NCBI GenBank assembly: GCA_045535505.1
Contig: JAZSLU010000011.1
Location: 1 to 11,125 of the forward strand
Origin: CAKSST01 sp045535505
GTDB lineage: Bacteria > Bacillota > Clostridia > Oscillospirales > Acutalibacteraceae
Length of the DNA: 11,125 nucleotides
Reading direction: 5' to 3'
How positions within the stretch are numbered: position 1 is the first letter of the stretch; every line of letters starts with the position of its first letter. The notes beneath the pieces were generated by a model. It saw only the letters and a list, made by a program, of their open reading frames with translations. It was not told the origin of the DNA and did not search any database. Of the stretch, positions 1-5,981 are shown one piece after another. The position numbers were made by a program, and so were the translations under genes.

Positions 1-904
1 GACGGATGTTATACCCCTTTGCCAATTCCTCCACGGCATCGCAGTAGTCCTCATCCGTCCGCTGTACCGCCTTTTCTCTGCCGTTGTAGTAATATTCCTT
101 TATGCGTGTCGCTTTGTCACCCAAAACGCACCACAGACCGGCAGAAAACGGGTTCATTGTGCCGTAGTCGGTGGAAATGTAGTATTCTCCATTTGACGGG
201 ATTTCGTCAACGATGTTCGGTTCTCCGAAGTCATAGACCAAGCCCTCGGACAGCACCCATTCACCCAAAATAAACCGCTGATAGAAAACACCGGCGAAGA
301 AACTTTCGGCTCTTGCTATTTCCGCATCTCCCAAAATGGGGTTATCACGCATAAGGAAATGCAGGTGCTTTTTCTTCTTTCGGTCATCGGTCAGCCATTC
401 CTTGTAAAACCAATGGTTCGGGCTTTCGGGGTTGCAGTTAAACCATAATTTAGCATTTTTAAACGACAAAGTTCTTGCTATTGCTTGGTCAACAAACGAT
501 TTCGGCATCAATGCCACCTCGTCAAACAGAACGCCAGCCAAAGTCAAACCCTGGATTAACGCTTGCGAACTTTCGTCTTTACCGCCAAACAGATAGAAAT
601 AGTTTTCCCTATCGGCACATCGCACCGTCAACATTCGGTTGCTGATTTTATACTGCGTTTTGAACGGCATCCCCTCAATCTGTTGGAACGGTCGCAGGAT
701 GTTTCTTTCGGCATTGGAAACGGTCTTGCCACAGATTGCAAAGTTGGTGCGGTCAAAGTTTTCCATTGCCCACAGAACGAAAGCGAAAGACATAACGATG
801 GTTTTACCGCTACGGACAGCACCGTCACAGATTAAAACACCCTCATCGCTATAAGCGAATTTAATAATCTCCGCTTGCTTCTTTGAAAACTTATCAATCT
901 GCAT
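1..904 (-). CDS. terL: Phage terminase large subunit, 3' end cut by the window edge
   Basis: This is the ATPase/nuclease motor that packages phage DNA into proheads. Translating the minus strand from ATG at 904-902 gives 301 uninterrupted codons to the window edge. Visible motifs are a Walker A box (GAVRSGKT, residues about 28-35), a Walker B box (VLFDEVA, about 125-131, catalytic E129), the coupling motif NCNP (about 156-159), and the start of the RNase H-like nuclease domain with its first metal-binding Asp (YISTDYG, D246). Full-length relatives have roughly 400-450 residues, so the last third lies outside. The start overlaps the end of the small-subunit gene by 11 nt, with GGCGG just upstream, indicating translational coupling. 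Order terS then terL is classical. Identification rests on the ATPase motifs plus position; the PBSX-like subfamily is my inference. Confidence 0.95.
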   Translation of the reverse strand, partial: MQIDKFSKKQAEIIKFAYSDEGVLICDGAVRSGKTIVMSFAFVLWAMENFDRTNFAICGKTVSNAERNILRPFQQIEGMPFKTQYKISNRMLTVRCADRENYFYLFGGKDESSQALIQGLTLAGVLFDEVALMPKSFVDQAIARTLSFKNAKLWFNCNPESPNHWFYKEWLTDDRKKKKHLHFLMRDNPILGDAEIARAESFFAGVFYQRFILGEWVLSEGLVYDFGEPNIVDEIPSNGEYYISTDYGTMNPFSAGLWCVLGDKATRIKEYYYNGREKAVQRTDEDYCDAVEELAKGYNIR

Positions 905-1274
905 CTGTTACCGCCTTTTTAACCGCATCAAGGAAAGCCGCCTGCTTCTGCGCTTCGGTGTCGGCAATTTCGGTCTGTTCGCCCAGCAATTTGGAAAGTC
1001 GTTCAAGGTCGGACAGGTTGCCATCTTTCAGAGTGTTAAGGGTGCAGACGATGGTAAACAAATCTTTAATGCTCCCATCGTCCTGCAACCCCATCTTCGC
1101 CGCCAATTTCGACACTTGCGGATTATCCTTTGCCGCCGTGGATAGAAAGTCATTCAGTATTTTTTGAACGGTCTTTTTTTCTCGTCTTGCGATAGCGGAA
1201 TTTATGCCGCCTCTCTTGGCTTCCTCTTGGGTAAACTTGTGTTCGCACGGTCTTAAATTCTGCTCATTCGCCAT
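894..1274 (-). CDS. terS: Putative terminase small subunit
   Basis: A 126-residue protein lies directly upstream of terL and overlaps it by 11 nt. In tailed phages this slot encodes the DNA-recognition subunit that marks the packaging start and delivers DNA to the large subunit. The N-terminal third carries a basic glycine-rich patch (KRGGINSAIARREKK, about residues 20-34), typical of small-terminase-like proteins found before terL in Firmicute phages. The remainder is predicted mostly helical and ends in an acidic, alanine-rich helix suited to oligomerisation. The ATG at 1274 follows the stop of the preceding 43-codon gene with no gap (TGA then ATG), so re-initiation is likely. No unambiguous helix-turn-helix can be read by eye, so the call depends on context and the N-terminal pattern. 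Confidence 0.75.
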   Translation of the reverse strand: MANEQNLRPCEHKFTQEEAKRGGINSAIARREKKTVQKILNDFLSTAAKDNPQVSKLAAKMGLQDDGSIKDLFTIVCTLNTLKDGNLSDLERLSKLLGEQTEIADTEAQKQAAFLDAVKKAVTDAD

Positions 1275-1406
1275 TCATCTCACTTCGCTTTTTAATCTTT
1301 TACGCAGTTTCCGCAAATACTTTTCGTAATCCCTTTTCAAGAACGGACTTGTAGTTGTAGCAAGTGCCTTTTCAACTCTTGCGATTTCTGCCTTTGTGTC
1401 AGTCAT
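1275..1406 (-). CDS. Small basic helical protein, 43 aa, unknown function
   Basis: The protein starts MTDTKAEIARVEK and is rich in Lys and Arg, with a heptad-like helical pattern (IARVEKAL, then YEKYLRKLRKRLKS). I chose the ATG at 1406-1404 because an AAGGCGG ribosome site lies about 10 nt upstream. The longer in-frame reading up to 1484 would sit inside the methyltransferase gene and has no such site. The gene overlaps the methyltransferase stop by 8 nt and its own TGA abuts the terS ATG, so it is translated as part of the packaging operon. It could be a DNA-binding or terminase accessory peptide, but that is only a guess from charge and position. Confidence 0.6.
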   Translation of the reverse strand: MTDTKAEIARVEKALATTTSPFLKRDYEKYLRKLRKRLKSEVR

Positions 1407-2565
1407 TGATAAGCACCGCCTTTTTTCCCGTGAGGGTTTCCCATCGCTTGATAATGACATCCACATAATGTGCTTCATACTCAATCATATAACAAGTGCG
1501 GTCAATCTGTTCACACGCAATCAGCGTTGAGCCACTACCGCCAAAGCAATCAAGGATAGCGTCATCTTCCTTTGTGAAGTCTTTAAGGATTTCAGCAATC
1601 AAGCCAACAGGTTTCTGCGTCGGATGCACTCTTGACTTGCCCTCAACGGCTCTTTCACCTTTTCGGCAAAGACCGTTCCAAAGCCAACGATACAATTTTG
1701 CGCCCTTGTCAAAAGAAGTCCAAGCCATTTCAACATCGGCAAAGTTGCCCGTGTTTTCTTTATCCCAAATACACCAACAAGCCTTGGGAGGTAGAAAGTC
1801 GGTGAAATAGTTACCGCCAAAAATGATTTGATTTTCGGACAGTTCTTTTACAATCTCAAAGTTGAGCCTTGCCGTGTCGGTTGTTTCATCGCCTTTGATA
1901 GCCATATATTTGTTGGTCTTTACAATGTTGTTTCCACCAACACTTCCAAAAGGCTTATCACCATCGATTTTATCGCCTTGAACAACATCAATGCCATACG
2001 GAGGGTCAGTAAACACCATATCCGCTTTCTTGCCGTCCATCAGCAATTCCACGGTTGCCTTGTCTGTGCTATCACCGCACATCAGCCTGTGTCTTCCCAA
2101 CTGCCAAATATCGCCCAGCTTTGCAATCGGCTCTGCATCCTCGTCAACTTCGGGTGCTTCATCTTCCACAATCTCGGTTTCTTCTTCCTCGTCATCAATG
2201 CCGAAATCAAAGTCAAAATCGCTCAAATCCAATTCCGCCAATTCATCGGGAAGAATATCCAAATCCCACTCGGACAGTTCAGCCGTTGCGTTATGGGCAA
2301 TCGCATATTCTCTCCGCTGTTCATCGGTCAGATGGTCAAGCCTCACACAAGGCACCTCGGTCATACCCAACTGCTTGCAAGCCAACATTCTGCCGTGACC
2401 CTCAACGATGATATTCTGCTCGCCCCAAATGCCGATGGCATCGCACATTCCGTACTTTTCAATGCTCCGTGCAATGTTGTCCACATCTTTCTTTTGATGC
2501 TTTCGGGTGTTCTTCTCATAAGGCTTCAATGCCTTAATCGGCAAATACTCAATTTTTAGTTCCAT
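1399..2565 (-). CDS. ParB-like nuclease domain fused to a DNA methyltransferase (N4/N6 type)
   Basis: A two-domain protein of 388 residues. The N-terminal part (about 5-90) is a ParB/sulfiredoxin-like fold with the signature IIVEGHGRMLACKQLG (about 52-67). It is followed by a very acidic linker (about 117-146). The C-terminal part is an S-adenosylmethionine-dependent amino-methyltransferase with the catalytic TDPPY box (186-190) before the SAM-binding FGGSGST box (341-347), the order of beta-class enzymes. It should methylate adenine N6 or cytosine N4 in phage DNA, protecting it from host restriction or marking it before packaging. I chose ATG 2565 because GGAGG sits 7 nt upstream; the in-frame extension to 2640 would read into the tRNA-like RNA. 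No restriction partner is visible, so it is probably an orphan methylase. The overlapping small gene and terS follow. Confidence 0.93.
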   Translation of the reverse strand: MELKIEYLPIKALKPYEKNTRKHQKKDVDNIARSIEKYGMCDAIGIWGEQNIIVEGHGRMLACKQLGMTEVPCVRLDHLTDEQRREYAIAHNATAELSEWDLDILPDELAELDLSDFDFDFGIDDEEEETEIVEDEAPEVDEDAEPIAKLGDIWQLGRHRLMCGDSTDKATVELLMDGKKADMVFTDPPYGIDVVQGDKIDGDKPFGSVGGNNIVKTNKYMAIKGDETTDTARLNFEIVKELSENQIIFGGNYFTDFLPPKACWCIWDKENTGNFADVEMAWTSFDKGAKLYRWLWNGLCRKGERAVEGKSRVHPTQKPVGLIAEILKDFTKEDDAILDCFGGSGSTLIACEQIDRTCYMIEYEAHYVDVIIKRWETLTGKKAVLIND

Positions 2566-2584
2566 TTCCGTGCCTCCAAACAGA

Positions 2585-2723
2585 AAAATAGTGCATACAG
2601 ATTTATCGCCCTTATCGGTTGGACTTGAACCAACACGCACGGGGTTTCGAGATTAACTCTACCGCTCCGCTCTCTAACCGATTGAGCATACGACAAAGGC
2701 AATAAACCTATATGCACTATTTT
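2585..2723 (-). ncRNA. tRNA-like leader RNA with a greatly extended acceptor stem
   Basis: On the minus strand, 2723-2691 pairs with 2617-2585 over 33 consecutive positions: 28 Watson-Crick and 5 G-U, with no mismatch or bulge. The inner seven pairs sit where a tRNA acceptor stem would. They are followed by UA at the position-8/9 equivalents and a D-arm (GCUC/GAGC, 2687-2684 with 2672-2669, loop containing GG). A canonical T-arm (GTTGG-TTCAAGT-CCAAC, 2634-2618) abuts the 3' acceptor strand exactly as in tRNA. The central 33 nt (2667-2635) do not form a normal anticodon stem with a 7-nt loop; the best I see is a small GAG-TTAAT-CTC hairpin. There is no CCA tail. It lies between a promoter and the methyltransferase RBS, so it is a 5' leader and possibly a processed RNA. 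It could be a decayed phage tRNA, but the intact long stem argues against simple decay. Confidence 0.7.
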
Positions 2724-2747
2724 ATCATATTTAATTTTGTTTGTCAA
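2719..2747 (-). promoter_or_regulatory. Sigma70-type promoter for the methylase-terminase block
   Basis: On the minus strand, TTGACA (2747-2742) is followed after 17 nt by TAAAAT (2724-2719), with TG one base before the -10 (extended -10). Transcription should start near 2712, which is where the RNA part of the long stem begins. The outer 13 bp of the inverted repeat (2723-2711 against 2597-2585) overlaps the -10 and start region, so it may also act as a DNA-level operator. The -35 lies over the stop codon of the upstream gene. Confidence 0.75.
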
Positions 2748-2950
2748 TGTTGTGGCTTCCTCGCTTTTCTCAACACCTTAACAAATTCTTTTTTATCGGT
2801 AATTGAAAGTAGTTTGTAATATAATTGGTAGAATTTTATTCGTTTTTTCTTAAATGCTTTGCAACCGCCTCTAATTTCGGGAAAAGTTTCATTTTCGTCA
2901 ACATATTTCTTGCAATGCTCAAATTTAATACAATCACCGCAGTTATTCAT
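2744..2950 (-). CDS. Small Cys-rich protein (putative zinc binding), 68 aa
   Basis: The N-terminal half carries four cysteines arranged C4-x2-C7-x5-C13-x16-C30 in a context (MNNCGDCIKFEHCKK) that is common in small phage proteins and suggests a metal site. The C-terminal half is strongly basic and helical (KKKRIKFYQLYYK, then KKEFVKVLRKARK). It starts inside the end of the preceding gene with an 8-nt overlap and is the last gene of the accessory operon, its stop overlapping the -35 of the next promoter. Function is unknown. A DNA- or RNA-binding role fits a zinc knuckle joined to a basic tail, but that is inference. Confidence 0.75.
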   Translation of the reverse strand: MNNCGDCIKFEHCKKYVDENETFPEIRGGCKAFKKKRIKFYQLYYKLLSITDKKEFVKVLRKARKPQH

Positions 2951-3194
2951 TATCCTCGCCCCCCTCTTGTTCCCATTGCTTTTTAACTTTTATTGAAAAG
3001 TCCGTGTTAGGATATTTGTTGATATACTCTCCAACGCTCAAAATTTCAAAATCGCTTATCTTTACTTGTTTTTTATTAATTTTACATAATTCTTTAACAA
3101 AATCTGTCAGTGTTTCCCAAAAATCAGGTGCGGTTGCTATGATAGTGTCACTTCCCTTTCTTGTTAAAACACTTGCAATTTTTACACTATTCAT
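2943..3194 (-). CDS. Hypothetical phage protein, 83 aa
   Basis: I chose the ATG at 3194-3192 (MNSVKIASVLTRKG), preceded by a GGTGG site. A GTG two codons upstream is possible but leaves no room for a ribosome site. The protein has a conserved-looking segment (DFWETLTDFVKELCKINKKQ) and ends in a Glu-rich tail. It overlaps the upstream coiled-coil gene by 8 nt and the downstream Cys-rich gene by 8 nt, so all three are translationally coupled. I see no recognisable domain, membrane segment or metal site. Confidence 0.75.
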   Translation of the reverse strand: MNSVKIASVLTRKGSDTIIATAPDFWETLTDFVKELCKINKKQVKISDFEILSVGEYINKYPNTDFSIKVKKQWEQEGGEDNE

Positions 3195-3816
3195 TGTCAC
3201 CCACCAATTCTTTTTTTGCTTTATCTACTATGTTTAGAAAAACCGCTTTATTAAACTTGTCTTTTATCCCATATATACGCAATTCTTCGTGTAGCATTTC
3301 CGCAATTTCTTTGTATGCTTCGGCTTTGATTTGCTCTTGCGATTTGTTTAATTCAGTTAAAAGGGAAATTACTTTATCGGCTTTTGTATCTACAAGATAT
3401 TTTGCTTCAGGTGATATTTCTTGCACACTTTCCAAATCCTCTATTTCTCTTTTTAACCTCTCATTCTCTGCCTTTGCTTGTTCTAACTTTTTATACAGTT
3501 TGAGAATATCACTCGTCATTTGTTGATTGTTTTTACTGTAATTCTCATTCTCTGCTTCAGCGATTTTAAGATTATCTTCCAACTCTAAAATTTTTTTAAG
3601 ACGATAATCAAGTGTGTCAAACATTTCATCATTCTCTGCTTGTAGGCGGTCAAACAGGTCGATTGCATCTTGAAGAAGAATTGCCGAACACATAGGTTGA
3701 CCGTTTAAGTAACAATCTTTGCAAGTATACTTGCTGTGTGAACAACCATTAGTAGACTTAGAACATATATCCAAAGCCTTTATAATTTCCTTATCGGTTA
3801 GTTTGTTATCGGGCAT
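3187..3816 (-). CDS. Coiled-coil phage protein with N-terminal Cys cluster, 209 aa
   Basis: The ATG at 3816 (MPDNKLTDKEIIKAL) follows AAGGAG by 10 nt. A GTG at 3825 is nearly touching that site and is less likely. The first 45 residues hold a Cys/His cluster (DICSKSTNGCSHSKYTCKDCYLN), followed by a long coiled coil (about residues 55-130) full of LQAENDE and AKAENERLKREIEDLE repeats. The C-terminal segment EQIKAEAYKEIAEMLHEELR is a pattern I recognise from many clostridial phage hypothetical proteins. The family has no assigned function that I know; oligomerisation through the coiled coil is likely. It sits in the middle of the accessory operon, 14 nt after the previous stop. Confidence 0.8.
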   Translation of the reverse strand: MPDNKLTDKEIIKALDICSKSTNGCSHSKYTCKDCYLNGQPMCSAILLQDAIDLFDRLQAENDEMFDTLDYRLKKILELEDNLKIAEAENENYSKNNQQMTSDILKLYKKLEQAKAENERLKREIEDLESVQEISPEAKYLVDTKADKVISLLTELNKSQEQIKAEAYKEIAEMLHEELRIYGIKDKFNKAVFLNIVDKAKKELVGDNE

Positions 3817-3830
3817 TTTGCTCACACTCC

Positions 3831-4037
3831 TTAAGTCACTTCCATTACTGTACTTTCGTATATCCTTATTCCGTCAGTTTGATAGATTTTATCTCCAACC
3901 TTACAAGGCGGTAGTATAACAGCGTTGTTAAGTAAACGTTCAACAATGTAATCTGTTTCTGTATGGTCGGTAACATCACCTGCATATTCCTCTTTGGCTT
4001 TGTCAACTAACTCTATCAGCCTATCTCTATCGGTCAT
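3831..4037 (-). CDS. Short hypothetical phage protein (MTDRDRLIEL type), 68 aa
   Basis: The ORF begins MTDRDRLIELVDKAKEE and ends in LPPCKVGDKIYQTDGIRIYESTVMEVT. The start MTDRDRLIEL and the PPCKVGD motif are common in clostridial phage proteins, where I recall longer versions that continue with further strands. This copy stops soon after the motif and may be shortened. Its ATG overlaps the stop of the Lar-like gene (ATGA) and has GAGGTG 8 nt upstream. No catalytic residues are visible, and the function is unknown. Confidence 0.75.
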   Translation of the reverse strand: MTDRDRLIELVDKAKEEYAGDVTDHTETDYIVERLLNNAVILPPCKVGDKIYQTDGIRIYESTVMEVT

Positions 4038-4210
4038 AATTTACACCTCGTATTCCAATATCTTTTTAGTTTGTTTTCACTATACCAATCGGTACGCAAA
4101 CCGCATTTTAAACAACAAATTCGATATGAATTATCACTATTTTTCGATTTTTCAACAAACAAGTCTTTTTCACTACTACAAAACGGACAAAGTTTTAATT
4201 TATCGGTCAT
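4034..4210 (-). CDS. Lar-like zinc-ribbon protein, 58 aa
   Basis: The reading frame ATG 4210-4208 to TGA 4036-4034 gives MTDKLKLCPFCSSEKD and ends YWNTRCKL. It has a zinc ribbon, C8-x2-C11 and C33-x2-C36 followed by G, and the closing aromatic-W-N-T-R motif typical of the Lar family of restriction-alleviation proteins. In Rac prophage, Lar modulates type I restriction-modification to protect unmodified DNA. Many short phage proteins share only the fold, so an anti-restriction role here is inference. ATGA overlaps link it to the gene before (4207) and after (4037), placing it inside a run of four zinc-ribbon genes. Confidence 0.8.
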   Translation of the reverse strand: MTDKLKLCPFCSSEKDLFVEKSKNSDNSYRICCLKCGLRTDWYSENKLKRYWNTRCKL

Positions 4211-4542
4211 TCGGTATCACTCCAATCTAATGCTTGACCGCAATTTCTACAAAATAAATCATATTTCGGTGGCGATAAGTATTTTTGCACTGTTACCCAT
4301 TCATCACAATTCGGACAATGAGTAATTATGTCGTGATTATCTTTCGTTAAAACATCATCTTTTGTTGCAAGTCTAACATCGCCTTTACGCTTTTCGTCAT
4401 CAACCCAAATTTCTTTTCTCAGCTTTTTCGGTATCTGCTTTTCAAGGGCGGTCAAAACAACCTTTTCACATTCGGCATATTTAATTCCCTCTATGTTCAA
4501 TCCGCATTGTTTAACAAGTTCTAATGCTTCCTGTGGTGTCAT
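4207..4542 (-). CDS. Zinc-ribbon protein, 111 aa
   Basis: The N-terminal half looks helical (MTPQEALELVKQCGL, then ECEKVVLTALEKQIPKKL). The C-terminal half is a two-knuckle zinc ribbon, C76-x2-C79 and C98-x2-C101-G, with a helix-beta pattern between (DEWVTVQKYLSPPKYD). The N-terminal EALELVKQCGL...ECEKVVLTALEKQ pattern recurs in clostridial phage proteins. It overlaps its upstream neighbour by ATGA and its downstream neighbour likewise. Function is unknown; a nucleic-acid or protein adaptor role is plausible from the zinc ribbon alone. Confidence 0.8.
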   Translation of the reverse strand: MTPQEALELVKQCGLNIEGIKYAECEKVVLTALEKQIPKKLRKEIWVDDEKRKGDVRLATKDDVLTKDNHDIITHCPNCDEWVTVQKYLSPPKYDLFCRNCGQALDWSDTE

Positions 4543-4736
4543 TCGGCATCAACCTCGCTTTCAAGATTTCGCCCACACATAGGGCAATAGCGGTTTAACA
4601 TTGGCAAGTAGACCTCGCCTGTAATGTCAGTTAATCTTTGCCTTAATTCTTCTGCTTCTGTCATTGGCGCAAGTAAAGGTGCTGTGTATTGAACAGTTTT
4701 AATATAAATCGGCACTTTGCAGAAATTACAAGCCAT
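4539..4736 (-). CDS. Small zinc-ribbon protein, 65 aa
   Basis: A CxxC knuckle at the N terminus (C3-x2-C6) and a second near the C terminus (C51-PM-C54-GR) are likely to form one zinc site, with a helical segment (TEAEELRQRLTDI) between. The start codon shares one base with the stop of the previous gene (TAATG), and its stop is in an ATGA overlap with the next, so it depends on coupled translation. The tail NLESEVDAE recalls the LESEV ending of its upstream neighbour. No specific function can be named. Confidence 0.78.
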   Translation of the reverse strand: MACNFCKVPIYIKTVQYTAPLLAPMTEAEELRQRLTDITGEVYLPMLNRYCPMCGRNLESEVDAE

Positions 4737-5044
4737 TATTTCGTTACCTCGCTTTCAAGCCATTTCTTTATACCGTCAATGCAAAACGGATAACAAAATG
4801 TGTTTTGATTGCAACTCTCACAATTTTTGCAAAACCTCATACAAGAAAAATTGCGTTGTGCGAGTAATTTTGCCATTTCCTCAACACTCATATTCCTTAT
4901 GCGGTCATAGTTTGTTTGCAATTTGCTTGGCACTTTTCCACATATCACGCAAACTTGATTGCCTTCGGGTATTTCTCGACCACATATAACACAAGTGTTT
5001 GTTCCGTCTATATGCCCGTTTACTAAACTAACGTTTTCACCCAT
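4736..5044 (-). CDS. Protein with zinc ribbon plus Cys-rich C-terminal module, 102 aa
   Basis: I chose ATG 5044-5042 (MGENVSLVNG) because GGAGG lies 8 nt upstream; a start five codons earlier has none. Residues 18-35 form a zinc ribbon with duplicated knuckles (CVICG twice). Residues about 47-102 form a second module, YDRIRNMSVEEMAKLLAQ followed by six cysteines (C68, C72, C75, C78, C84, C88) and the end GIKKWLESEVTK. The second module is a recurrent stand-alone small protein in clostridial phages, so this gene looks like a fusion of two zinc-binding units. A divergent copy without cysteines is at 10384-10542. The gene starts 2 nt after the preceding stop. Function is unknown. Confidence 0.82.
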   Translation of the reverse strand: MGENVSLVNGHIDGTNTCVICGREIPEGNQVCVICGKVPSKLQTNYDRIRNMSVEEMAKLLAQRNFSCMRFCKNCESCNQNTFCYPFCIDGIKKWLESEVTK

Positions 5045-5046
5045 AA

Positions 5047-5169
5047 TCATATCCTCCATTTATCCGCTAATTTTATAATTTCACGCATATATTCGTCAGG
5101 TGTCAAGTTTTGTTGTTGCAATTTCTTTTTCTCTTGCTCATATCTTGCAAGTCTATCTAAATAACACAT
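5047..5169 (-). CDS. Small charged protein, 40 aa
   Basis: A short frame starting MCYLDRLARYEQEKKK and ending REIIKLADKWRI. It is supported by an AAAGGAG site 7 nt upstream of ATG 5169, by codon use like its neighbours, and because it fills the otherwise empty 108-nt gap between two genes and ends 2 nt before the next start. It overlaps the end of the membrane-protein gene by 17 nt in another frame. The product is a single charged helix with a Gln/Lys-rich middle. Function is unknown. Confidence 0.65.
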   Translation of the reverse strand: MCYLDRLARYEQEKKKLQQQNLTPDEYMREIIKLADKWRI

Positions 5170-5383
5170 CTTTAATCTCCTTTATTGATTTTTTGATTTC
5201 GGGTGCAATCCAAACAAATAAAGGTATTAAAAACATAAACATTTCGCCGCCTATTGCATTATACCCTCTTTCAATAGTTGCTAATTTATGTAAACCAACA
5301 AATGCAATTAATGTTAAAACACCTACCAAAAACCACTTAAAAATAAAACGTTTATTTGCTTTTAAAAATTTAATAAATTTCAT
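5153..5383 (-). CDS. Two-pass small membrane protein, 76 aa
   Basis: A basic N terminus (MKFIKFLKANKRFIFKW) precedes a first hydrophobic segment (about residues 18-32, FLVGVLTLIAFVGLH) and a second (about 48-60, MFMFLIPLFVWIA), followed by a Lys-rich tail. The positive-inside rule places both ends in the cytoplasm. It is the only membrane protein in the window and sits in the early operon, joined to the upstream gene by an ATGA overlap. Roles such as superinfection exclusion are known for small phage membrane proteins, but nothing here proves that. Confidence 0.78.
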   Translation of the reverse strand: MKFIKFLKANKRFIFKWFLVGVLTLIAFVGLHKLATIERGYNAIGGEMFMFLIPLFVWIAPEIKKSIKEIKDVLFR

Positions 5384-5592
5384 TTCAAATCCTCCTTAAC
5401 ATCTTCAATTCTTACATAAACAATACTATTTGCTTTTATATCTTTCAATATCGCCGTGTGAATTGATTTGCCGCCATTATCAAATCCTAACTCATATCGG
5501 TAAGGGTGATATTCAATTTCTTTGTATAAAACCCTTACATCGCAACCAACCGCATACTTTTGGCATAACTCTAAATATCGTTTGCGTTCCAT
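5380..5592 (-). CDS. Conserved phage hypothetical protein, 70 aa
   Basis: The protein begins MERKRYLELCQKYAVGCDVRV and contains YHPYRYELGFDNGGKSIHTAILKDIKANSIVYV. I recognise this set of motifs from many clostridial phage genomes, where it has no assigned function. The fold looks mainly beta-strand after a first helix. Its ATG shares a base with the YopX stop (TAATG), and its stop overlaps the next start (ATGA). Confidence 0.78.
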   Translation of the reverse strand: MERKRYLELCQKYAVGCDVRVLYKEIEYHPYRYELGFDNGGKSIHTAILKDIKANSIVYVRIEDVKEDLK

Positions 5593-5981
5593 TATTCACC
5601 TTTTAACAGTTCTGGGTTGTCTATCGTGTTGCCAATAATCTCTTTTGTTTTCATTGTATCAACATTAAAGCCATTTTTTAAATATACGCCTTTTTCATAA
5701 AACATATATCTACCATTCGGCAAATCATATTTTACCACACAAGGCGAAAAGCCAAACATAACAATATCGTTTTCAAATACTTTTGTGCCATTCTTGTCGG
5801 TCAACCCTGTGTATTGTCCTATGGTTTCGGGGTCGACTTCACAAGTCCAAGCAATAGGTGAAATATGGTCAACACCGACATTCACAATAAACCCACGATT
5901 CAGCGAAGTATGATGACTATATGCACCCTGCACCCATTCGCCATTATCTACTCGTTTTCCACGAAATAAAACGTCTCTCAT
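5592..5981 (-). CDS. YopX family protein, 129 aa
   Basis: The pattern MRDVLFRGKRVDNGEWVQGAY at the start, then DPETIGQYTGLTDKNGTKVFENDIV in the middle (about residues 50-74), and a final ETIGQ-like close (EIIGNTIDNPELL) match the YopX family named after a Bacillus phage SPbeta protein. Length fits the usual 120-150 residues. The family forms beta-rich oligomers and is very common in phage early regions, but its biochemical role is not established. The ATG overlaps the stop of the glycosylase-like gene by 4 nt. Confidence 0.92.
   Translation of the reverse strand: MRDVLFRGKRVDNGEWVQGAYSHHTSLNRGFIVNVGVDHISPIAWTCEVDPETIGQYTGLTDKNGTKVFENDIVMFGFSPCVVKYDLPNGRYMFYEKGVYLKNGFNVDTMKTKEIIGNTIDNPELLKGE

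Noticed and set aside
1828..2559. 243-aa plus-strand ORF
   Set aside because: It is the antisense shadow of the ParB-methyltransferase, which has clear motifs and its own RBS.
2618..2690. Ordinary functional tRNA
   Set aside because: D-arm and T-arm are good, but the central 33 nt give no 5-bp anticodon stem with a 7-nt loop carrying U33, and there is no CCA. I call it tRNA-like only.
2556..2747. 63-aa minus-strand ORF across the tRNA-like region
   Set aside because: It runs through the long stem and T-arm, has no ribosome site, overlaps the methyltransferase start and has no protein-like features.
3004..3526. Plus-strand ORFs of 77 and 121 aa
   Set aside because: They oppose well-supported minus-strand genes with ribosome sites and consistent overlaps.
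5077..5106. Minus-strand promoter starting with TTGACA at 5106
   Set aside because: No acceptable -10 at 16-18 nt, and the site lies inside the 40-aa coding sequence of a coupled operon.
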